Origin: Melioribacteraceae bacterium
GTDB taxonomy: Bacteria > Bacteroidota > Ignavibacteria > Ignavibacteriales > Melioribacteraceae
Direction of reading: 5' to 3'
NCBI GenBank assembly: GCA_026987055.1
Contig: JALSNL010000051.1
Span: 1 to 5,123, forward strand
Length of the DNA stretch: 5,123 nt
This document shows positions 1 to 5,123 of the stretch, one piece after another. The notes beneath the pieces were generated by a model, which saw only the letters and a program-made list of their open reading frames with translations, was not told the origin of the DNA and ran no database searches. Positions within the stretch are counted from its first letter, which is position 1; each line of letters starts with the position of its first letter. A program made the position numbers and the translations under genes.

Positions 1-1426
1 GGTTGAAGATAATCAAAATTCATTATCAGCCGGTGAACGAGGGCCTTTACTTCTGCAAGATATTTATTTGCAAGAAAAACTTGCTCATTTTGAGCGAGAA
101 GAAATTCCGGAAAGAATTGTTCATGCAAAAGGAGCCGGAGCACATGGAACTTTTACTGTTACAAATGATATTACAATGTACACAAAGGCAAAACTTTTTT
201 CGGAGATAGGAAAGAAAACTGAAACTTTTACGCGTTTTTCTACAGTTGGGGGTGAAAGAGGTTCTGCCGATACAGCACGGGATCCCAGAGGCTTTGCTAC
301 AAAATTTTATACAGAAGAGGGTAATTGGGATTTAGTTGGCAATAACACTCCGGTGTTTTTTATTAGAGATCCCTTGAAGTTTCCTGACTTTATTCACACA
401 CAAAAAAGGTTGCCGGATTCAAATCTAAAATCTCCTGAAATGATGTGGGATTTCTGGTCAAAAAGTCCGGAATCCTTACATCAAATAACAATTCTTTTTA
501 GTAATCGCGGAACCCCCGATGGTTACAGATATATGAATGGATATGGAAGCCATACTTTCAGTTTTATTAATAGCAAAAATGAACGTTTCTGGATAAAAAT
601 ACACTTAAAAACTATGCAAGGTATTAAGAACTTATCAGCTGAAGAGGCAACAAGAATCGGAGGTGAAAATCCAGATTATGCAACACAAGATCTATTTGAA
701 GCAATTGAAAAAGGAGATTTTCCAAAATGGAAAATTAAAATTCAAGTAATGCCGGAAATTGAAGCGGAGAATTATCACATAAATCCTTTTGATGTAACTA
801 AAGTTTGGCCTCATAATGATTATCCACTAATTGATGTCGGAATTTTAGAGTTAAACCGTAATCCAATTAATTACTTTGTAGAAGTTGAACAAGCAGCATT
901 TTCTCCGACAAATAAAGTCCCGGGAATAAGTTTTTCGCCGGATAAATTGTTGCAAGGACGACTATTTTCTTACCCTGATGCACAACGTTACAGATTAGGC
1001 GTTAATTACAATGCTCTTTCAATCAATGCGCCACGGGGAATTGAAGTTAAAAATAATTATCGTAATGGGTTTATGCGCTTTAATGATAATGGCGGCAACA
1101 GTAGAAATTATGAACCTAGCAATTATCTGGTACCAACTGAATCTAAAGAATTTAAAGAACCGCCTTTACGTATTTCCGGAGATGCAGATCGTTACGATCA
1201 AAACACTAAATTAAATAATGATTTTGTACAAGCAGGAGATCTTTATCGTATAATGCCTGAAAAAGAGAAAGCAGATTTAGTAAATAATATTATTGAATCG
1301 TTGAAAGCGGTATCTAAACCAATTCAATTATTACAATTATCTCACTTTTTTAAGGCTGATGAAAACTATGGAAGATCAATTGCTAAGGGCTTGGGTATAA
1401 GTGAAAATGAAATAACACTAAATTAA
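1..1426 (+). CDS. katA: Monofunctional haem catalase (small-subunit type), 5' end outside the window
   Basis: This enzyme dismutates H2O2 to water and O2 in the cytoplasm, normally as a haem-b tetramer. The frame is open from base 2 and begins with [20 protein letters not shown], the usual N-terminal catalase region, so roughly 10-20 residues lie off the left edge; 474 residues are visible. The TTG at 68 is an internal Leu codon and not the start. Key residues (visible numbering): catalytic His41 in [11 protein letters not shown], distal Asn114 in GNNTPVFF, and proximal haem-ligand Tyr324 in GRLFSYPD. The His-Asn and His-Tyr spacings (73 and 283 residues) equal those of human catalase (His75, Asn148, Tyr358), so the core has no indels. 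The NADPH contacts also match by position: His160, Ser167, Arg169, Asn179, Tyr181, Lys203, Trp269 and His271; only the human Phe198 position differs (Ile). The C-terminal stretch from about residue 397 fits the catalase immune-responsive domain. The length excludes the large-subunit (HPII) class. The symbol is a generic choice, since katA, katB and katE usage varies. The promoter and any peroxide regulator would lie upstream. Confidence 0.97.
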   Translation, partial: VEDNQNSLSAGERGPLLLQDIYLQEKLAHFEREEIPERIVHAKGAGAHGTFTVTNDITMYTKAKLFSEIGKKTETFTRFSTVGGERGSADTARDPRGFATKFYTEEGNWDLVGNNTPVFFIRDPLKFPDFIHTQKRLPDSNLKSPEMMWDFWSKSPESLHQITILFSNRGTPDGYRYMNGYGSHTFSFINSKNERFWIKIHLKTMQGIKNLSAEEATRIGGENPDYATQDLFEAIEKGDFPKWKIKIQVMPEIEAENYHINPFDVTKVWPHNDYPLIDVGILELNRNPINYFVEVEQAAFSPTNKVPGISFSPDKLLQGRLFSYPDAQRYRLGVNYNALSINAPRGIEVKNNYRNGFMRFNDNGGNSRNYEPSNYLVPTESKEFKEPPLRISGDADRYDQNTKLNNDFVQAGDLYRIMPEKEKADLVNNIIESLKAVSKPIQLLQLSHFFKADENYGRSIAKGLGISENEITLN

Positions 1427-1448
1427 CGTAATAAATAATCAATAAAAT

Positions 1449-1455
1449 AAGGAAA
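1449..1455 (+). promoter_or_regulatory. Ribosome binding site of dps
   Basis: AAGGAAA lies 6 bases before the ATG at 1462, in an otherwise A-rich leader. It is the only purine-rich AGG-type element in the 35-base gap after the catalase stop codon, and it supports the ATG at 1462 as the start. I see no convincing promoter in this gap, which favours read-through transcription from the catalase gene. Confidence 0.6.
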
Positions 1456-1461
1456 AACAAA

Positions 1462-1902
1462 ATGAAACGTGAAAAAATAATCAAACAGTTAAATCAAAAT
1501 TTAGCAGATGTACAAGTTTTGTATGTAAAGCTACATAATTTTCATTGGAATGTAAAAGGTCCGCATTTTTTTGCAATACACAATATAACCGAAGAATATT
1601 ATGATTACTTTGCAAAACAATATGATGACATAGCCGAAAGGATTTTGCAAATTGGAAGTAAACCGTTAACAACAATGAAAAGTTATTTGGAGATATCGAA
1701 GGTGAAGGAAATAGAAAAGAATAATTTTTCTGCATCTGAAATAATTAAATTTATAACAAAAGACTTTAATTATTTGTTAAAGGAATTCAAAAAAACATCG
1801 GAGTTAGCTGAAAATAATGGAGATGTAACTACTCAAGCACTTGCTGATGGGAATATTGCTTGGTTGGAAAAATCTATTTGGATGTTAAAAGCCAGCATTT
1901 AA
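1462..1902 (+). CDS. dps: Dps-family DNA-starvation/stationary-phase protein (mini-ferritin)
   Basis: Dps proteins assemble into a 12-subunit shell that oxidises Fe(II), preferably with H2O2, and stores Fe(III); some also coat DNA. The 146-residue protein has the family signature HNFHWNVKGPHF followed by DDIAERILQIG. The inter-subunit ferroxidase ligands are His28, His40, Glu44, Asp55 and Glu59, at exactly the spacing of E. coli His51, His63, Asp67, Asp78 and Glu82. Glu44 is a conservative replacement of the usual Asp. The C-terminal helix ends LEKSIWMLKASI, typical of the family. The N-terminus is short (MKREKIIKQ) and lacks the long Lys-rich tail that E. coli Dps uses to bind DNA, so iron detoxification is the safer role. 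The gene starts 35 bases after the catalase stop codon, so the two are probably co-transcribed as a peroxide-defence unit. It is too short for a classical ferritin or bacterioferritin, and the HW-x-V/M-x-G signature excludes them. Confidence 0.95.
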   Translation: MKREKIIKQLNQNLADVQVLYVKLHNFHWNVKGPHFFAIHNITEEYYDYFAKQYDDIAERILQIGSKPLTTMKSYLEISKVKEIEKNNFSASEIIKFITKDFNYLLKEFKKTSELAENNGDVTTQALADGNIAWLEKSIWMLKASI

Positions 1903-1911
1903 TTAAATTAA

Positions 1912-1963
1912 GCCGCTAATACGCGAAAAAAAACATTAGCGAATTAGCGGCATTTTATTTATT
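1912..1963. terminator. Bidirectional hairpin terminator between convergent dps and pyk
   Basis: GCCGCTAAT (1912-1920) pairs perfectly with ATTAGCGGC (1943-1951). After one mismatch (A1921/A1942) the stem continues for three more pairs (CGC 1922-1924 with GCG 1939-1941), leaving an A-rich loop. On the + strand it is followed by the T-rich ATTTTATTTATT, ten bases after the dps stop codon. Read on the - strand it lies downstream of the pyruvate kinase stop codon and is followed by TTAATTTAATT, a weaker T-tract. The position between two converging genes supports a shared terminator. The T-tracts are interrupted, so efficiency is uncertain. Confidence 0.75.
1935..1950 (+). repeat. Tandem 8-base direct repeat in the terminator 3' arm
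   Basis: ATTAGCGA (1935-1942) is followed immediately by ATTAGCGG (1943-1950). Either copy can pair with CGCTAAT in the 5' arm (1914-1920), so the hairpin has two alternative registers: a long stem with the outer copy or a shorter one with the inner copy. The layout resembles AT-rich palindromic intergenic repeats, but one copy cannot show dispersal. Confidence 0.5.
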
Positions 1964-2000
1964 GGGCAAATAGAAAAAACTTAAGATATTTATATGGTTG

Positions 2001-3425
2001 TTAAGCAAAATCAAAATATACCCAGCTTTTTCTGGATTTTTCCGAAATAGGTGCACCGGCTGTAAAAAGAATAAGGTCTCCTTTTAAACAAAGATTGTTG
2101 TTAAGCAAATATTTTTTTGCAAGTTTTATGCTTTCATTTTGATTATCTATTTCCTCTAAATAAAAAGGTATTATACCATTGTAAAGGTTGAGTATATTTA
2201 AGGTATCGAAAGAATTGGAAAAAGCTATTATTTGTGTACGCGGTTTAAATTTAGCAAGAACCTTGGCTTTTCTTCCTTTATGAGTGAATACAACAATTGC
2301 AGCTGCATTTATTTGGTTTGCAATATCCGTAAATCCTTTTCCTGTAGCATCAAAAATATTGTCTTCAATTTCAGTAGGGATATCATATTTAACTTTATAC
2401 TGAAATTGACTTTGAGATTCGGTAGATAATAAAATATCTTTCATTATTTTTATTGCTTCAAGCGGGAATTTACCCGCAGCAGTTTCACCACTTAACATTA
2501 CTACATCAGTTCCGTCTAAAACAGCATTGGCAACATCGGAAGCTTCGGCTCTTGTTGGAATAGGATGATGAATCATTGATTCCAACATTTGCGTAGCTGT
2601 AATAACTAATTTGCCAACAGCATTACATCTGCGTATAATATTTTTTTGAATAATAGGGACTAATTGTGGTGCAAGTTCAACACCAAGATCCCCGCGTGCA
2701 ACCATTATTCCATCGGCAACTTTTAATATTTCTTCAAAGTTTTCCACCGCTTCGGGTTTTTCAATTTTTGCTATAATCGGTTTAGAATATCCAAGTTCGT
2801 TCATATAATTTTTTAATTCAATTATATCATCTGCATATCTAACAAAAGAAAGAGCAACAAAATCAACACGAAATTGTAAAGCGAATTTTAAATTTTGTTT
2901 ATCTACATCCGTTAAGGAAGGAGTACTTAATTTCATTCCGGGTAAGTTCATACCTTTTTTGGGTTTAAGAATTCCTCCTTCTAATATTTTACAAATAAGT
3001 GAGTCTTCTTTAATTTCTATAATTTCTAATCTTATTAAACCATCATCAATAAGAATTGTATTACCAATTGCAGCATCTGTAATTAGTGAACTATATGAAC
3101 AAGATATTAGATGTTTATCGCCAATAACATCTTTAATTGTTATCTCAATTGTATCGCCCGTATGAATTTCAATTTCCGGTTCTTTTAAGGCTCCAATTCT
3201 TATTTTAGGACCCTGTAAATCTTGCAGAATTGGTATAGGTCGTTTGCTTTCTTCGCATACTTCATTTATTTTATAAAAAAGATCCTCAAAATATATTTTG
3301 TCACCATGTGAAAAATTTAAGCGGAAAGCACTAACACCGGCTTTGATTAAAGCACTTAATTGTTCTTTTGAATCTGTTGCCGGTCCAATTGTGGCTAGGA
3401 TTTTGGTTTTTATATTTCTAATCAT
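2001..3425 (-). CDS. pyk: Pyruvate kinase, K+-independent (Lys117) type
   Basis: The enzyme transfers phosphate from phosphoenolpyruvate to ADP, giving pyruvate and ATP, in the last step of glycolysis in the cytoplasm. The 474 residues cover the normal bacterial A/B/A/C architecture: A domain about 1-70 and 170-345, lid B domain about 74-168, C domain about 358-474. No PEP-utiliser extension is present at the C-terminus. Visible motifs are TKILATIGPAT; RLNFSHG (Arg35, Asn37, Ser39, His40); the signature AKIEKPEA with catalytic Lys220 and metal ligand Glu222; ARGDLGVE with metal ligand Asp246; TATQMLESM with Thr278; and PTRAEASDVANAVLDG. The segment DLQGPKIRIG (69-78) has Leu, Gln, Lys and Ile at the positions of rabbit Thr113, Lys114, Glu117 and Thr120. 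This is the residue set linked to enzymes that do not need K+, since Lys74 replaces the cation. The start ATG overlaps the upstream protease stop codon by one base, so translation is probably coupled to that gene. The C domain ends in GAPISEKSRKSWVYF; I cannot predict its effector. Confidence 0.97.
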   Translation of the reverse strand: MIRNIKTKILATIGPATDSKEQLSALIKAGVSAFRLNFSHGDKIYFEDLFYKINEVCEESKRPIPILQDLQGPKIRIGALKEPEIEIHTGDTIEITIKDVIGDKHLISCSYSSLITDAAIGNTILIDDGLIRLEIIEIKEDSLICKILEGGILKPKKGMNLPGMKLSTPSLTDVDKQNLKFALQFRVDFVALSFVRYADDIIELKNYMNELGYSKPIIAKIEKPEAVENFEEILKVADGIMVARGDLGVELAPQLVPIIQKNIIRRCNAVGKLVITATQMLESMIHHPIPTRAEASDVANAVLDGTDVVMLSGETAAGKFPLEAIKIMKDILLSTESQSQFQYKVKYDIPTEIEDNIFDATGKGFTDIANQINAAAIVVFTHKGRKAKVLAKFKPRTQIIAFSNSFDTLNILNLYNGIIPFYLEEIDNQNESIKLAKKYLLNNNLCLKGDLILFTAGAPISEKSRKSWVYFDFA

Positions 3426-5123
3426 TATTTCTTCTTCTTTCTTTTTGTTTGGGTAGATTTTTTTGATGAACTTTTTTGTTTGGTCTGTGGGCCATGTTTA
3501 AGTTTTTTTCTAAATTCACATAATTGTTTTTCTACTTCGCCAAAAACAGTATTAGTTTGGTATTTATTATTTTTTAATAATTTACCGGCTTTAATTCCTG
3601 TAAGAAGTTCAATAGCATCTTCAACTGTACTAATAGAATAAATAGAAAATATCTTCTTTTTAACTGCATCTATTACTTCATCTTTCAACATTAAATCTTT
3701 AACATTTTGAACCGGAATAATAACACCTTGTTTACCGGTTAATCCTTTTTCATTACAGACATCAAAAAAACCTTCTATTTTTTCATTAACTCCGCCGATA
3801 GGTTGAATTTCTCCTTTTTGATTTATTGACCCTGTAATAGCAAAATGTTGTTTAATAGGAATACCTGAAATACTTGAAATTAAAGCACAAATTTCCGTTA
3901 CCGAAGCACTATCTCCATCAATCATTCCATAACTTTGTTCAAAAACAAGATTTGCCGTAAAGGAAAGCGGTATGTTTTTTCCAAATTTTTCTCTAAAGTA
4001 TCCGGTAATAATTAAAATACCTTTATTGTGAGAACTTCCGCTTAGCCCGGCTTCTCTTTCAACATTAATAATGTTTCCGTTCCCTAATGAAACGGATGCT
4101 GTTATTTTTGATGGCTTGCCAAACGAATAAAAGTCGCCTCCGTAAACTGCTAGTCCGTTTATTTGTCCTACTTTTTCACCTTCGGTTTCAATTAAAATGG
4201 TTTCTTCGTTTATCATTTCTTTTAATTTTGTTTCATACAAACTATGTCTTTCTATAGCGGATTCATAAGCTTTACGGATATGTGAACTTGTAACAATTTG
4301 TTCACCAACATCTTTAGCCCAAAAATTACCTTCTCTAACTAAATCCGATATATATGCAAAACGTGTAGTTAGTTTATTTTTTTGTCCGGCATATCTGGCA
4401 CCATATTCAATTACTTTTGCTAATGCGGAATTATCAAGTTCCATAAGATTTTCTTTAACCACAAGATTTTTAATAACACGGGCATATTCCAAAAGAGTTT
4501 GTTCGGTACGCGGCATTTCATAATCAAACTCTGATTTAATTTTAAATATTTTGCCGAAATCATCTTCATAATTGGAAAGCAAAGAATATGTATAGCTATT
4601 GCCTATTAAAATTACTTTGCAATTAATTTCAATAGGTTCGGGTTTAATAACACTTGGTGTTAATTGAAAAATTGATGCGCTGTCTCGTATTTCCAACCTG
4701 CCATATAATAAAACTCTTTTTAGAGTTTGCCATACACCCGGTTCGTTAATTATATCATAAGCTTTTAAAATAATATAACCACCGTTTGCTTTAAGTAACG
4801 AGCCGGCTTTTATTTTTGTATAATCGGAATACCAAACTCCGGAGCCATCGTTGTGTTTTTCAATAAGACCGAAAAGATTTGTATATGATGGCGAAGTTTC
4901 AATAACCACAGGCGTTTTTTTTGTTCGCGAATTATCCAGTATTAAATTAACTTGATAATTTTTTAATATTTCAAAGTCAGTGCCGTCTTGAGCAGCGGGT
5001 ATATTTGGTGATTTTTTAAAAACCGTAAGATTGGAAAAAATACTTTCCGCTGCACGTTCCAAATATTTTCTTACCTTTTTTAACTTATATTTATTTTTTA
5101 ATTCTTCAAAAGTAGTATTAACC
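3425..5123 (-). CDS. Lon-type ATP-dependent protease (AAA_32/Lon_C family), N-terminal part outside the window
   Basis: This is an ATP-driven cytoplasmic serine protease of the Lon (S16) superfamily, of the 'Lon-related putative ATP-dependent protease' type rather than classical LonA. The frame stays open to the right edge (first readable residues VNTTFEELKNKYKLKKVRKY), so the TTG at 5062 is an internal Leu. There are 565 residues visible; family members are usually about 800, so some 230-270 residues, including Walker A, are missing. Visible numbering: the ATPase-part segment LLKANGGYIILKAYDII (about 109-125) carries the Walker-B-like strand but no DE pair, and a sensor-like strand CKVILIGN lies at about 168-175. 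The helical part contains RYAGQKNKLTTRFAYISDLV. The proteolytic domain runs from about 320 to 510 with catalytic Ser405 in IDGDSASVTE and Lys448 in PIGGVNEKIEGFFD, the Ser-Lys dyad of Lon. A tail beyond residue 510 becomes strongly Lys/Ser/Thr-rich and ends KRKKKK. The stop codon overlaps the pyruvate kinase start (TAATG). Substrates cannot be predicted. Confidence 0.92.
   Translation of the reverse strand, partial: VNTTFEELKNKYKLKKVRKYLERAAESIFSNLTVFKKSPNIPAAQDGTDFEILKNYQVNLILDNSRTKKTPVVIETSPSYTNLFGLIEKHNDGSGVWYSDYTKIKAGSLLKANGGYIILKAYDIINEPGVWQTLKRVLLYGRLEIRDSASIFQLTPSVIKPEPIEINCKVILIGNSYTYSLLSNYEDDFGKIFKIKSEFDYEMPRTEQTLLEYARVIKNLVVKENLMELDNSALAKVIEYGARYAGQKNKLTTRFAYISDLVREGNFWAKDVGEQIVTSSHIRKAYESAIERHSLYETKLKEMINEETILIETEGEKVGQINGLAVYGGDFYSFGKPSKITASVSLGNGNIINVEREAGLSGSSHNKGILIITGYFREKFGKNIPLSFTANLVFEQSYGMIDGDSASVTEICALISSISGIPIKQHFAITGSINQKGEIQPIGGVNEKIEGFFDVCNEKGLTGKQGVIIPVQNVKDLMLKDEVIDAVKKKIFSIYSISTVEDAIELLTGIKAGKLLKNNKYQTNTVFGEVEKQLCEFRKKLKHGPQTKQKSSSKKSTQTKRKKKK
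3431..3439 (-). promoter_or_regulatory. Purine-rich ribosome binding site of pyk inside the protease gene
   Basis: On the - strand AAGAAGAAG is followed by a five-base spacer (AAATA) and the pyk ATG at 3425. The same bases encode part of the terminal Lys run of the protease, so the basic tail and the initiation signal share sequence. It is not a strong Shine-Dalgarno match (no GGAGG), so ribosomes that have just stopped at the overlapping TAA may supply much of the initiation. Confidence 0.45.
3458..3464 (-). other. In-register A AAA AAA heptamer near the end of the protease gene (possible -1 slippage site)
   Basis: On the - strand seven consecutive A residues are read in the protease frame as TCA AAA AAA TCT, so the heptamer has the X XXY YYZ register needed for tandem -1 slippage. 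From the slip point the -1 frame reads IYPNKKKEEEIM without a stop and enters pyruvate kinase at its own ATG. I see no clear downstream hairpin and no GGAG-type stimulator upstream. A-runs are expected in a Lys-rich, AT-rich segment, so this may be chance. Confidence 0.3.

Noticed and set aside
68..70. TTG as the catalase start
   Set aside because: The same frame runs back to the window edge and encodes conserved catalase residues ([18 protein letters not shown]), so this is an internal Leu codon.
3..209. 68-residue open frame overlapping the start of the catalase gene
   Set aside because: It begins at a TTG, has no family resemblance, and lies wholly over the catalase frame, whose conserved N-terminal motifs are read in another frame.
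1011..1214. 67-residue open frame inside the catalase gene
   Set aside because: It is a shadow frame over conserved catalase sequence including the haem-ligand region's downstream part, with no ribosome binding site.
1427..1461. An internal promoter for dps
   Set aside because: I looked for a -10/-35 or Bacteroidota-type -7/-33 pair in the gap and found only undifferentiated A/T sequence plus the ribosome binding site.
1481..1735. 84-residue antisense open frame over dps
   Set aside because: It has no recognisable domain and lies opposite the ferroxidase motifs of dps, which explain the sequence.
1964..2000. A second terminator or small gene between the hairpin and the pyk stop codon
   Set aside because: The 37 bases are AT-rich with a short A-run but contain no stem or open frame that I can support.
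2232..2429. Antisense open frame over the pyruvate kinase gene (another lies at 2959-3165)
   Set aside because: Both are short, unrecognisable frames opposite conserved pyruvate kinase sequence.
5060..5062. TTG as the protease start
   Set aside because: The frame is open for 20 more residues to the window edge, and the ATPase core is incomplete without more sequence upstream.
1..5123. CRISPR array, tRNA or rRNA gene, insertion sequence or phage integration site
   Set aside because: No spaced direct repeats, cloverleaf-like segments, transposase-like proteins or flanking inverted repeats are visible; nearly all sequence is accounted for by four intact coding frames.

Overview
The window is AT-rich and densely coding. 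It holds four protein genes in two converging pairs. On the + strand are a monofunctional haem catalase, entering from the left edge without its first residues, and a Dps-family mini-ferritin. On the - strand, entering from the right edge, is a Lon-type ATP-dependent protease of the AAA_32/Lon_C kind, missing its N-terminal part, followed by pyruvate kinase. The low G+C, the weak A-rich ribosome binding sites and the general character of the proteins fit a Bacteroidota/Ignavibacteriota-type bacterium. That assignment is inferred from impression and not from any marker gene.

Region by region: 1-1426 is the catalase, with all three catalytic residues and nearly all NADPH contacts of the clade readable. 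1427-1461 is a 35-base gap carrying the Dps ribosome binding site. 1462-1902 is Dps. 1903-2000 is the convergent intergenic region, with a strong hairpin (1912-1951) that probably terminates transcription from both sides. 2001-3425 is pyruvate kinase on the - strand. 3425-5123 is the Lon-like protease on the - strand. Its stop codon overlaps the pyruvate kinase start by one base (TAATG).

How the genes relate: catalase and Dps form a coherent peroxide-defence pair. Catalase removes H2O2, while Dps uses H2O2 to oxidise Fe(II) and stores the iron, so less Fenton chemistry occurs. The protease-pyruvate kinase pair has no obvious shared pathway, but the one-base overlap strongly suggests co-transcription and translational coupling.

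I do not see an undescribed system here. The points most worth a second look are three. Pyruvate kinase carries the full residue signature of K+-independent enzymes. The protease has a Lys-rich tail with an in-register A AAA AAA heptamer, from which a -1 slip would read straight into pyruvate kinase. The intergenic hairpin has an internal tandem repeat and may be a member of a dispersed repeat family.
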